Below, piece after piece: positions 38,773 to 48,112 of a stretch of 51,392 nucleotides of DNA. Source of the stretch: Desulfomicrobium sp. Lineage in GTDB: Bacteria > Desulfobacterota > Desulfovibrionia > Desulfovibrionales > Desulfomicrobiaceae. A model generated the notes under the pieces. The model was not told the origin of the DNA. It was given only the letters and a program-made list of their open reading frames with translations, and made no database searches. The stretch spans positions 1-51,392 of the forward strand of contig JANJWV010000168.1 of the NCBI GenBank assembly GCA_024709365.1, written 5' to 3'. The position numbers and the translations under genes were made by a program. The first letter of the stretch is position 1. The number at the start of each line of letters is the position of its first letter.

Positions 38773-40143
38773 CTATCCGATCATCAGGTTTTCTTCGGAA
38801 TACTCGACGCCCCTGGCCGGACCCGCGCCCACGACGATGTAGGTGAAGGTCAGCACGCCGACCCGCCCGATGAACATCATGCAGGTGATGACCAGCTTGC
38901 CCCAGACCGTCAGGGACGGCGTGATTCCCATGGACAGCCCCACGGTGCCGAAGGCCGACACGGTCTCGAACATGTAGGACAAGAACGAGCCGTGCGGCGT
39001 GGCCAGGGCGCTCTCGCCCACCGCGTCCCCGGCCAGGAGCAGGAACACGGCCAGTCCGATGATGCTCAGGGAAACCAGGACGAGGGATACGCTGCGGGTC
39101 ACGGTCTCGTTCGGAACGCTCTTGCGGAACATGTTGACGCGCGGGCTTTTGCGGACGCGGCAAACGGTGAAGGCGGCCAGCAGGGCCAGCGTCGTCGTCT
39201 TGACGCCGCCGCCGCACGATCCCGGGGACGCGCCGAAAAACATGAGGAAAAGCATGAAGGTCAGGGTTGCGTCCTGCAGGGCGCCGATGTCCACGGTGTT
39301 GAAGCCGGCCGTCCGGCAGGTGATGGACTGGAAGACCGGTGCCAGGAACTTCTGCGCCGGGGGACCGTCCGGCAGGGAGCCGTGCATTTCGAGCAGGTAG
39401 AACATCACGGAGCCGCCCGTGATGAGGATGAGCGTCGTCCAAAGCACGACCTTGGTCTGCAGCGCCAAACGTCCCCTGGGCCCCTTGCGGCCGGTCGCCC
39501 ATGCCTGGAGGTCGTACAAAACGGGGAAGCCGATGCCGCCGATGACGATGAGGGCGCAGATGGCGAAATTCAGCAGCAGGCTGCCGCCGTAGCGCATCAG
39601 ATTGTCGGGAAACAGCGCGAAGCCGGCGTTGCAGAATGCCGAGATGGAATGAAAGACGCCGTAGTACGCCGCTGTCGCCAGGGGATACTCTGCCAGCCAG
39701 TGCGCCGTGAGCAGGACGGCGCCGATCGCCTCCACCCCGAAGGTGAAGAGGATGACGCTTCTGACGAGCCTTGCGATGTCTTCCCGCGGCGTGTGCGTAA
39801 AGACGTCCTGCATGGCCATCCTGTGCCGGATGGAGACGCTGCGTCCGAGCCAGTTGAAGAGGGCCACGGATATGGTCATGAGGCCGAGCCCACCGATCTG
39901 GATGAGGCCCAGGATAACGAACTGGCCAAAAACGGTGAACGTGCCAGCGGTGTCGACCACGGTCAGGCCCGTGACGCACACGGCCGAGGTCGCGGTGAAG
40001 AGGGCGTCAACGGCTGCGATGCGGCCTTCCAGGGTCGCCGCGGGCAGCATGAGCAGCAGGGTGCCGACGACAATGACGAACAGGAAGCTGGCCAGGACCA
40101 GCGCCGCCGGGTGCATCTTCAGCATGCGGGAACGAAAGGTCAT
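38773..40143 (-). CDS. trkH: Trk/Ktr potassium transporter membrane subunit (TrkH/KtrB)
   Basis: This 456-residue protein has four membrane-pore-membrane repeats. Each pore loop is visible: SAVCVTGLTVVD, ISAFCNAGFALF, ITCRTAGFNTVD and SAFGTVGLSMG, where the central Gly of each lines the K+ filter. SPGSCGGGVKTTTLA is the intramembrane gate loop after the third filter. The ATG at 40143 overlaps the stop of the upstream orf (ATGA), so translation is coupled. It takes up K+, coupled to Na+ or H+. It is in the operon kinase, orf, trkH, trkA. Confidence 0.94.
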   Translation of the reverse strand: MTFRSRMLKMHPAALVLASFLFVIVVGTLLLMLPAATLEGRIAAVDALFTATSAVCVTGLTVVDTAGTFTVFGQFVILGLIQIGGLGLMTISVALFNWLGRSVSIRHRMAMQDVFTHTPREDIARLVRSVILFTFGVEAIGAVLLTAHWLAEYPLATAAYYGVFHSISAFCNAGFALFPDNLMRYGGSLLLNFAICALIVIGGIGFPVLYDLQAWATGRKGPRGRLALQTKVVLWTTLILITGGSVMFYLLEMHGSLPDGPPAQKFLAPVFQSITCRTAGFNTVDIGALQDATLTFMLFLMFFGASPGSCGGGVKTTTLALLAAFTVCRVRKSPRVNMFRKSVPNETVTRSVSLVLVSLSIIGLAVFLLLAGDAVGESALATPHGSFLSYMFETVSAFGTVGLSMGITPSLTVWGKLVITCMMFIGRVGVLTFTYIVVGAGPARGVEYSEENLMIG

Positions 40144-40724
40144 GCGCCGCACCTGGGTTTGAGAAACTGGTCGCACTGCGCATGGGCCGCCGTCTCGCAG
40201 CACGACCGCAGACGCTGCGGCCCGAGCACCATCCTGTTCCTGTACGCCCCGCACACGGTCAGCTCTGTCCGCGCGTCGATCACGCTGTAGTTCAGGAAGG
40301 GGCAGACCAGCGCCAGCTGGCGGTCGGGGCTGTCTTCGGCGCAAACCCGCATGACCGCCTCCTCGATCCCGGTGGAGTCCAGCCTTCCGAAATTCATGAT
40401 GGCGACGAAATCGGCCCCGTTGCGGCGAAAGCTCTCCAGCAGCACGCGATGGCGATGGGTCACGACCACCACCACGCGGCAGACGCGGCCTGAACGTTTC
40501 AGCAAGCCAACGAGATCCGGCAGCGCGAACCTCTGGGCCTGCTCGTTGCTGCCGGCCACGACGGCGACAGTGGACACGCCGCCGCCGGCCGTCCGCTCCA
40601 GGCACTGCATGGTGCTGAAGACGCAATCTTCCGGGGACGCGTCCCCGACGATACCGGCCGGGTCCACGAGGAGCAGTTTCCCGCCCCGGACCGCCTGACG
40701 CCCGCATGCTTCCGCGTGATTCAT
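40140..40724 (-). CDS. unknown Cys-rich protein in the potassium uptake operon
   Basis: I do not recognise a family. The 194-residue product is cytosolic. Residues 15-130 look like an alpha/beta domain (KLLLVDPAGIVGD, VSTVAVVAGSN, VCRVVVVVTHRHRVLLESF, ADFVAIMNFG) reminiscent of a receiver or nucleotide-binding fold. The C-terminal 55 residues have a conserved-looking Cys pattern (LVCPFLNY, TVCGAYRNRM, LRSCCET, AQCDQF, RCGA) that could hold an Fe-S cluster or zinc. It begins one base after the kinase stop codon region, with GGGAG upstream, and overlaps trkH by 4 bases, so it is made together with both and probably links sensing to K+ uptake. Confidence 0.7.
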   Translation of the reverse strand: MNHAEACGRQAVRGGKLLLVDPAGIVGDASPEDCVFSTMQCLERTAGGGVSTVAVVAGSNEQAQRFALPDLVGLLKRSGRVCRVVVVVTHRHRVLLESFRRNGADFVAIMNFGRLDSTGIEEAVMRVCAEDSPDRQLALVCPFLNYSVIDARTELTVCGAYRNRMVLGPQRLRSCCETAAHAQCDQFLKPRCGA

Positions 40725-42557
40725 TTACGTCTCCCTGAACGCCTTGGGCAGGGTGAAGATGAACGTGCTGCCCCGCCCCGTTTCCGATTCGACCCAGATC
40801 GCGCCGCCGTGGGCGCGCACGATCTCCTTGCAGATCGCAAGCCCGAGACCCGAGCCCTCGCTCTCCCTGTCCCCGACCTGCACGAACTTCTGAAATATCC
40901 TGGTCTGGTCTCCCTGCGGGATCCCCGGCCCATCGTCGGCCACGGCCAGGCGGACCCAGGCACCGTCGTCGTGCGCCCGCAGCGCGATATGCCCGCCGCG
41001 GCCGACGTAGCGCAGGGCGTTGGAGACGAGATTGCTGAGCACCCAGGCGATCTTGTTGGCGTCGGCCCGGACCGACGGCCCGTCCCCGTCCATCTCCCGG
41101 CGCAGCGACACGTCCTTCATGTCCGTCTGGCTCCTGAAGACCGCCTGCACATGCGAAAAAAGCGTCCCCACCGTTACCGGCTCGAACTCCATCTCGATCC
41201 GCCCGGCCTCGATCCTGGAGAGGTCCAGCAGGTCGCTGACCAGCGACTTCATGCGTCCCACCTCCTCGTGGGCGGCCAGGAGCAGCTCCCGGTCCTTCTC
41301 GGCCAGGCTGCCGGAGGCATGTTCGAGGAGCAGGGCCACGCTCATGCCGAGGCTCGTCAGGGGCGTGCGCAGCTCGTGGGACGCGGCCATGATGAAGTCG
41401 TTCTTGAGCTGTTCGGCCTGCTTCAGCCGGGTGATGTCCCGCAGCAGCAGGACCGCCCCGGAAAGATTGCTTCCGCTGCCGATGGCCGTCACGGAGAACA
41501 GGTGGTGCGCGGCGCGCCCCTCTCCCTTGAGGACCAGGACGCGCTCCTCGTCCGGCATGGCCGGCGGCCGTCCCGTACGCACCGTGGTCCGGACAAGTTC
41601 GCAGACCCTGGCGTCCGGGACGATGTCGGCGCAGCGCACGTCGCCGGATTCGACGGAAACCGCCCCGAAAAGGCGCCTCGCCGCCGGGTTGATACCCGTG
41701 ACCCGCAGCTGCGTGTCGAAAATCACGAGGGAGTCCTCGATGCTGGCCAGCACGGCCTCGCCCTTGTCCTTCTCGGCGATGATCTGCTCGATGTTCATGG
41801 CATGGTAACGGCCCACCTGGGTCGCCATGCGGTTGAACTCGCCGGCCAGATGGCTCAGCTCGTCGGACCCGCCGACCGGGACCTGCACCGCGTAGTCCCC
41901 GTCCGAAATATGCCGCGAAGCCTCCATGAACCGCCTTATGGGCCGCACGATGCGGTCCGCCAGGACCATGCTGAACACCAGGGCCACGGCCAGGGACGCC
42001 GCGGCCGTGAGGGAGGTGGACCAGATGGCGCTGCGCGCGACCTCGCCCGCCCTGAGGCTGGCGCCGTACATGGCCTCCTCGTTGAGCAGGCGCAGCCTGA
42101 CGCAGGCGTCCCGGACCCGCGTGAACAGAGGCGAGACGTCATGCAGGTAGCCCGAAGCGTCCGGCGCGCCGTGCGCCGGGAGCTCGGCCGCCAGAGCCTC
42201 GAAGGCCCTCCGGTAGGCCTCGTAGTCGCGCTCGATGCCCTGCAGCAGTTCGCCCTCGCCGCTTATGGTGACATTGTCCCTGGCCTTGGCCAGCCATTCG
42301 CGGAAGGCGGCCTCGTTCGTGCGAAAGAGCTCCCCTCCGCCACCCTGTCCCAGGAGCATCAGGAGAACGGCGCTGTCCTGGCGCTCGATGGTGTCCACCA
42401 TGTTCTCAGCGGCCAGGATGCTGCGGTAGTTCTCGCTCAGGATGGCCTCGGTGGCCCTGCCCAGGGAGACCAGGTTGACCACGGCCAGGGTGACGACGAG
42501 GCCCATGAAGGCGAAGGAAAGACCGTAGCCAAGGAGAATCTTCTGTTTGAGCGTCAT
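40725..42557 (-). CDS. membrane sensor histidine kinase (KinB-like)
   Basis: This 610-residue kinase has two helices (residues 8-30 and about 180-200) around a four-helix periplasmic sensor (LSENYRSILAAENMVDTIERQDSAV), the KinB/4HB type. HAMP (RIVRPIRRFMEASRHISDGD), PAS (VLASIEDSLVIFDTQLRVTGINPAARRLF), HisKA (ASHELRTPLTS) and HATPase_c (LSNLVSNALRY, DDGPGIP, GSGLGLAICKEIV) domains follow. KinB partners with the sigma-54 regulator AlgB in Pseudomonas, and an AlgB-like gene lies immediately upstream here. The ATG has a GGAGGAC site and a sigma-54 promoter 30 bases upstream. Confidence 0.94.
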   Translation of the reverse strand: MTLKQKILLGYGLSFAFMGLVVTLAVVNLVSLGRATEAILSENYRSILAAENMVDTIERQDSAVLLMLLGQGGGGELFRTNEAAFREWLAKARDNVTISGEGELLQGIERDYEAYRRAFEALAAELPAHGAPDASGYLHDVSPLFTRVRDACVRLRLLNEEAMYGASLRAGEVARSAIWSTSLTAAASLAVALVFSMVLADRIVRPIRRFMEASRHISDGDYAVQVPVGGSDELSHLAGEFNRMATQVGRYHAMNIEQIIAEKDKGEAVLASIEDSLVIFDTQLRVTGINPAARRLFGAVSVESGDVRCADIVPDARVCELVRTTVRTGRPPAMPDEERVLVLKGEGRAAHHLFSVTAIGSGSNLSGAVLLLRDITRLKQAEQLKNDFIMAASHELRTPLTSLGMSVALLLEHASGSLAEKDRELLLAAHEEVGRMKSLVSDLLDLSRIEAGRIEMEFEPVTVGTLFSHVQAVFRSQTDMKDVSLRREMDGDGPSVRADANKIAWVLSNLVSNALRYVGRGGHIALRAHDDGAWVRLAVADDGPGIPQGDQTRIFQKFVQVGDRESEGSGLGLAICKEIVRAHGGAIWVESETGRGSTFIFTLPKAFRET

Positions 42558-42586
42558 CGGTTGTCCTCCGCACCCGGCCCGATGAA

Positions 42587-42603
42587 AGCAAGGGCCAGGC
42601 CAA
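42587..42603 (-). promoter_or_regulatory. sigma-54 promoter of the kinase-orf-trkH-trkA operon
   Basis: Read on the minus strand the sequence is TTGGCCTGGCCCTTGCT. GG and GC are exactly 12 bases apart, as required of -24/-12 promoters, and the -12 box TTGCT is perfect. The predicted start is near 42577, leaving a leader of about 20 bases before the ATG at 42557. Confidence 0.82.
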
Positions 42604-42684
42604 ACATATCGTTATATATTTAGGATACTTGAAAGAAAGAACCAGGAAGAGGGATTGCAGATTGCGCGATGCGGGAATTTGGAA

Positions 42685-42701
42685 CCTTGCATTGTGCAAG
42701 G
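42685..42701. promoter_or_regulatory. palindromic upstream activator site
   Basis: CCTTGCA-TTG-TGCAAGG is a perfect 7-bp inverted repeat. It is centred about 100 bp upstream of the sigma-54 promoter, the usual position for an enhancer-binding-protein site, and just beyond the stop codon of the AlgB-like activator gene. Confidence 0.65.
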
Positions 42702-42715
42702 CCGAATAGGGAAAA

Positions 42716-44053
<1,338 letters not shown>

Positions 44054-44153
44054 GACGGTCCCGGGCAAACCATGGCGGGTGCCATGGCAGCGACGGCCTT
44101 CCATACCCCAGAGCCTTCCGCGCGCCAAGACAATATCCCCGGGCGCGGCACGG

Positions 44154-44173
44154 AAAAGGGGGCCGAAGCCCCC
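44154..44173 (-). terminator. hcp terminator
   Basis: On the minus strand GGGGGC-TTCG-GCCCCC forms a stem closed by a stable UUCG tetraloop and followed by TTTT, 5 bases after the hcp stop codon. Confidence 0.92.
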
Positions 44174-44177
44174 TTGT

Positions 44178-45839
44178 CTATTTCCCGGCCATCATGGCCG
44201 CGATGTCTTCCTGAACGGTGCCGGTGGGTTTGAGGTCGAACGTGTCGATGACGACCTTGGCCACGTTCGGCGACAGGAAGCCCGGCAGCGTGGGCCCCAG
44301 GCGGATGCCCTTCACGCCGAGGGCCAGCAGGGCCAGGAGCACGGCCACGGCCTTCTGCTCGTACCAGGCGATGTCGTAGGACACGGGCAGCTTGTTGATG
44401 TCGTCCAGGCCGAAGACCTCCTTGAGCTTCAGGGCGATGACGGCCAGGGAGTAGGAGTCGTTGCACTGGCCGGCGTCCAGCACGCGCGGGATGCCGCCGA
44501 TGTCGCCGAGGTTCAGCTTGTTGTAGCGGTACTTGGCGCACCCGGCCGTGAGGATGACCGTATCCTTGGGCAGTGCCTCGGCCACCTGGGTGAAGTACTC
44601 GCGGGATTTCTGGCGGCCGTCGCAGCCGGCCATGACCACGAAACGCTTGATGGCGCCGGACTTGACGGCGTCCACCACCTTGTCGGCCAGGGCCATGACC
44701 TGATGGTGGGCGAAGCCGCCGACAATGGTTCCCTTTTCCAGTTCCGTGGGCGGCGCGCATTTCTTGGCCTGGGCGATCAGGGCCGAGAAGTCCTTGGCCC
44801 CGCCGGCCGGGCGGTCGGGTATGTGCTTGGCCCCGGGGTAGCCTGCCGCACCAGTGGTATAGAGCCGGTCGAGGTAGGTGTTTTCCTTCTTCAGCGGCAC
44901 GAGACAGTTGGTGGTCAGCAGGATGGGCCCGTTGAAGGCCTCGAACTCGGGGTTCTGGTGCCACCAGGAGCCGCCGTAGTTGCCGATGAAGTGCTTGTAC
45001 TTCTTGAAGGACGGGTAGTAGTTGGCCGGGAGCATCTCGCTGTGGGTGTAGACGTCCACGCCCGTGCCTTCGGTCTGTCTGAGCAGTTCCTCCATGTCCT
45101 TCAGGTCGTGGCCGCTGATGATGATGCCGGGGTTCGTGCCCACGCCGATGTTGACCTGGGTGATTTCCGGGTGGCCGTAGGTGGAGGTGTTGGCCTCGTC
45201 CAGCAGGGCCATGGTCGTGACCGACGTCTGCCCGGCCTTCATGACCAGGCCGACCATCTCGTCCACGGACAGGTTCTTGGTGGTCGACGCCAGGGCCTCC
45301 AGCATGAAGTCGTCGATCTCGGCCTTGCGGAAGCCAAGCACCGCGGCGTGCTCGGCGTAGGCGGCGATGCCCTTCAGACCGATGATGAGGAACTCGCGCA
45401 GGGAGCGCACGTCCTCGTTCTCCGTGGCCAGGATGCCGACGGTTTTGGCCTTCTCGGCGAAAGTCGACGAGGGTGCGCTCCAGGTGGCCGCCTCGGGCAG
45501 CGGTTCACTGAAGTCCTTGCCGTTCTTGGCCTTGTAGGCGGCCAGGAAGGAGTTTCCAAGTTTGTCGCGGCGGGTCAGGGCTTCCTGGATGAGGGCCACG
45601 AAGCGGGCGTCGTCCCAGTTGGCGTTGGTGATGGTGGCGAAGAGGGAATGCAGCACGAAGTCATCATTGGAGCGGTCCGGCTGTCCCAGTTCCTTCAGAC
45701 GCTCGCCGTACACGGCGATGCCGCGCAGGACGAAGATCAGCAGATCCTGCAGGTTGGCCGTTTCCTCCGGCTTTCCGCACACGCCCTTGATGGTGCAGCC
45801 GGTGTTCTTGGCCGTTTCCTGACACTGAAAACAAAACAT
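44178..45839 (-). CDS. hcp: hydroxylamine reductase (hybrid cluster protein)
   Basis: The 553-residue length and N-terminal [23 protein letters not shown] match the short, strict-anaerobe class of hybrid cluster proteins; these four Cys bind a [4Fe-4S] cluster. Cys and Glu ligands of the hybrid Fe-S-O cluster lie further in, for example in [14 protein letters not shown] and in the segment containing [11 protein letters not shown]. The protein reduces hydroxylamine and NO and protects against nitrosative stress. GGAGG precedes the ATG. No redox partner hcr is adjacent. It is followed by a UUCG terminator and lies downstream of the HPP and CBS genes on the same strand. Confidence 0.97.
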   Translation of the reverse strand: MFCFQCQETAKNTGCTIKGVCGKPEETANLQDLLIFVLRGIAVYGERLKELGQPDRSNDDFVLHSLFATITNANWDDARFVALIQEALTRRDKLGNSFLAAYKAKNGKDFSEPLPEAATWSAPSSTFAEKAKTVGILATENEDVRSLREFLIIGLKGIAAYAEHAAVLGFRKAEIDDFMLEALASTTKNLSVDEMVGLVMKAGQTSVTTMALLDEANTSTYGHPEITQVNIGVGTNPGIIISGHDLKDMEELLRQTEGTGVDVYTHSEMLPANYYPSFKKYKHFIGNYGGSWWHQNPEFEAFNGPILLTTNCLVPLKKENTYLDRLYTTGAAGYPGAKHIPDRPAGGAKDFSALIAQAKKCAPPTELEKGTIVGGFAHHQVMALADKVVDAVKSGAIKRFVVMAGCDGRQKSREYFTQVAEALPKDTVILTAGCAKYRYNKLNLGDIGGIPRVLDAGQCNDSYSLAVIALKLKEVFGLDDINKLPVSYDIAWYEQKAVAVLLALLALGVKGIRLGPTLPGFLSPNVAKVVIDTFDLKPTGTVQEDIAAMMAGK

Positions 45840-45951
45840 GGGTGGCCTCCTTTTTTGAGGTTGCAGGTGACATTGTTGAAAATGCCCCCCTTCTTACCAT
45901 GACCGAAAGGAATATTCCAGACGTTTTTGTAGCAACGTTCCCGCTCTGAAA

Positions 45952-46488
45952 CTAGAACCAGAACTCGGGATAGCGCCGGTTTTTGGGGATGTTATTGACC
46001 AGCACGGCCACGGCCAGGAGCACCATGGCCCCGAAACCCACGGGCAGGAGGGCGTACATGTAGCCGAGACTGTGCACCGAGTCGCCGCCGATGACGGCGA
46101 TGAGCGCCGTGGCCCCTCCGGGGGGGTGCAGGGTCTTGGTCACGTGCATGGCCGCGATGGCCGTGGAGACCGCCACGGCGGCGGACAGCCAGACGGTGTC
46201 CCCGAAGAGCTGGTAGGCGCATACGCCGATCACGGCGGAAATGACATGCCCCCCGAGCACATTTCTCGGCTGGGCCAGAGGGCTGCGCACGGCGCCGTAG
46301 ACGAGGACAGCCGTGGCGCCGAAGGAGCCGATCAGCAGGCCCTGCCCCAGCCTGTCGACAAAGACCGCGCCGACGAGCCCCACCAGGGCGATGCCCAAAA
46401 ACGCCCCTAGCCAGGACCAGACCACCTCTGCATTGCCGACCCGTGGCGGGCTCTGGGTCGTGCCGCGCATTTTCTTGAAGTATTCCAC
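45952..46488 (-). CDS. HPP-family membrane protein
   Basis: The 178-residue protein has four or five helices. The family signature is TKTLHPPGGATALIAVIGG, whose HPP triplet names the family, and LGGHVISAVIGVCAYQLFG comes before it. Members have been linked to nitrite transport in plants and cyanobacteria. The start is a GTG at 46488 (GTG GAA TAC) with GGGAGGT located within the end of the CBS gene, so the two are translationally coupled. Being next to hcp, it fits a nitrite or nitrosative-stress cluster, though this is inference. Confidence 0.88.
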   Translation of the reverse strand: MEYFKKMRGTTQSPPRVGNAEVVWSWLGAFLGIALVGLVGAVFVDRLGQGLLIGSFGATAVLVYGAVRSPLAQPRNVLGGHVISAVIGVCAYQLFGDTVWLSAAVAVSTAIAAMHVTKTLHPPGGATALIAVIGGDSVHSLGYMYALLPVGFGAMVLLAVAVLVNNIPKNRRYPEFWF

Positions 46489-46491
46489 GGC

Positions 46492-47082
46492 TTACCTCCC
46501 GCACATGGAGCCGACGAGGTCGGTCCGGGTCACGATGCCCACGGGGCGGCCCTGGGCGTCGCAGATGGGCAGGCGGTTGATGGAATGCCTGGTGAACAAT
46601 TCCGAAATCTCGGCCACCGGCGTCTCGCCGGAGGCGACGACGGCCGGCGCGCTCATGATGTCCTCCACCCGCAGCTTGCGCAGGTCGGCGACCATGCAGC
46701 CCGGCGTGTTCAGGCAGGTGGAGACCACGGTCATGAAGGAGGCCGTGCCGGGCAGCCCCATCCGGCGCAGGAAATCCTTTTCCGAGACCACGCCGCAGAC
46801 CCGCCCCTCGCCGTCGATGACAGGCGCGCCGCTGACGCCCAGTCCGGCCATGCGCCCGGCTGCTTCCGAGGCGGTCATGCCCTTCTCCAGGCAGTGCACG
46901 GGCGAGGACATGATCTCGTCCGCCCTGCCCCGGGCCCTGACGCGCTTCAGGGCCAGATCGTACGCCAGTTCGTATATCTCCCGGAAGGTCCCGGGCGTGA
47001 TGTCCACGTAGCCCTGCATGGAACGCATGGCGTCCAGGACATCCTCCTCGGTCAGGTCCATAAGTCCGCATTGATCGGTCAT
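46492..47082 (-). CDS. CBS-domain protein
   Basis: The 196-residue protein starts at the ATG at 47082 with GGAG upstream. A helical N-terminal region (ITPGTFREIYELAYDLALKRVRARG) precedes two CBS motifs: IMSSPVHCLEKGMTASEAAGRMAGLGVSGAPVID and IMSAPAVVASGETPVAEISELFTRHSINRLPI. Paired CBS motifs usually bind adenine nucleotides and gate a partner. Its coupling to the HPP membrane protein suggests it is the regulatory subunit of that transporter. Some bacteria fuse the HPP and CBS domains in one protein, which supports this. Confidence 0.88.
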   Translation of the reverse strand: MTDQCGLMDLTEEDVLDAMRSMQGYVDITPGTFREIYELAYDLALKRVRARGRADEIMSSPVHCLEKGMTASEAAGRMAGLGVSGAPVIDGEGRVCGVVSEKDFLRRMGLPGTASFMTVVSTCLNTPGCMVADLRKLRVEDIMSAPAVVASGETPVAEISELFTRHSINRLPICDAQGRPVGIVTRTDLVGSMCGR

Positions 47083-47305
47083 GGCGTCTCCAGTGTGTTG
47101 CATGAATATCCCCTGTCCACTCACGGCCCGCGCCCCTTGAGTGTACCGACCTCTGTAGCCCGCCGTCCCCTCATGTCAAGAAACATGGACGCGCTCGTTG
47201 CGGACTCCGTCTTCCAAAGCTGGAAAACTCCGGGCGAATCCAATAGGAAATTGCGGGACGGGGCAAAAAAAGCAAAGGCGCCATGACGTGGCGCAAAGGG
47301 AAAGC

Positions 47306-48112
47306 ATGGACGGGGAAAGCGTCATCAGACTCGGGGCCTTCGTGTTGACCGGCGCGCTTCTGGGAGCCCTGGAGGCGATCTGGCCGCGGCGGAGGCCCGA
47401 ACCGGACCGGACGGGCCGCTGGGTGGGCAACCTGGGCGTGGTGGCCGTGTCGTCGGTCCTTGTCCGGCTTCTCTTCCCCGTGGCGCCCATGGCCCTGGCG
47501 GCGACGATGCGTGAGGCGGGCCTGGGCCTCTTCCCCGCCCTCGGCCTGATCCCGGCCGCGGAAATCGCCGTGACCATACTCATCCTGGACCTGGCCATGT
47601 ACGCCCAGCACCGGGCCTTCCACGCCTGGCGGCCCCTGTGGCGGGTGCACCGCATGCACCACGCCGACACCTTCTTCGATTTCTCGACGGGGGTGCGTTT
47701 CCACCCCGTGGAAATCATCGCCTCCATGGCCTTCAAGCTCGCCCTGGCGGCCCTGCTGGCCCCGCCGCCCGCGGCCGTATTGGCCTTCGAGGTAATCCTG
47801 AACGGCGCGGCCATGTTCAACCACGCCAACCTCTTCCTGCCCCTGCCCGCGGACACGGTCGTGCGTCGTTTCCTGGTCACCCCGGACATGCACCGCATCC
47901 ACCACTCCACCGACGGCCGGGAGATGAACCGCAACTTCGGCTTCTGCTTCCCCTGGTGGGACCGCCTCTTCGCCACCTACCAGGACCAGCCCGCCGGGGG
48001 CCACGAAGCCATGCACCTGGGCCTGAACATCTTCAGGGAGCCGAAATACCGGTCCCTGCGCCGGATGCTGGCCATGCCGTTCACGAAGTACATGCCGGAA
48101 TCCGGACGCTAG
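47306..48112 (+). CDS. sterol desaturase/fatty-acid hydroxylase family membrane protein
   Basis: The ATG at 47306 is chosen, with AAAGGGA upstream and a small hairpin just before it. The 268-residue protein has about four helices. The His boxes of the di-iron hydroxylase superfamily are complete: HRAFH, HRMHHAD, FNHAN and HRIHHST. It would hydroxylate or desaturate a lipid, using O2 and a di-iron site. In an anaerobe this points to an oxygen-related function or a different oxidant. It is convergent with the DUF4143 ATPase and overlaps its last bases. Confidence 0.88.
   Translation: MDGESVIRLGAFVLTGALLGALEAIWPRRRPEPDRTGRWVGNLGVVAVSSVLVRLLFPVAPMALAATMREAGLGLFPALGLIPAAEIAVTILILDLAMYAQHRAFHAWRPLWRVHRMHHADTFFDFSTGVRFHPVEIIASMAFKLALAALLAPPPAAVLAFEVILNGAAMFNHANLFLPLPADTVVRRFLVTPDMHRIHHSTDGREMNRNFGFCFPWWDRLFATYQDQPAGGHEAMHLGLNIFREPKYRSLRRMLAMPFTKYMPESGR

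Noticed and set aside
45840-45951. HcpR/FNR-type operator upstream of hcp
   Set aside because: I looked for a TTGAC-type dyad and found only weak fragments (for example TGACATTGTTGAAA), with no convincing palindrome.
47277-47294. Small hairpin GCGCCA/TGGCGC before the sterol-desaturase-like gene as a regulatory element
   Set aside because: It is only a 6-bp stem in GC-rich DNA and leaves the ribosome binding site free, so chance is likely.
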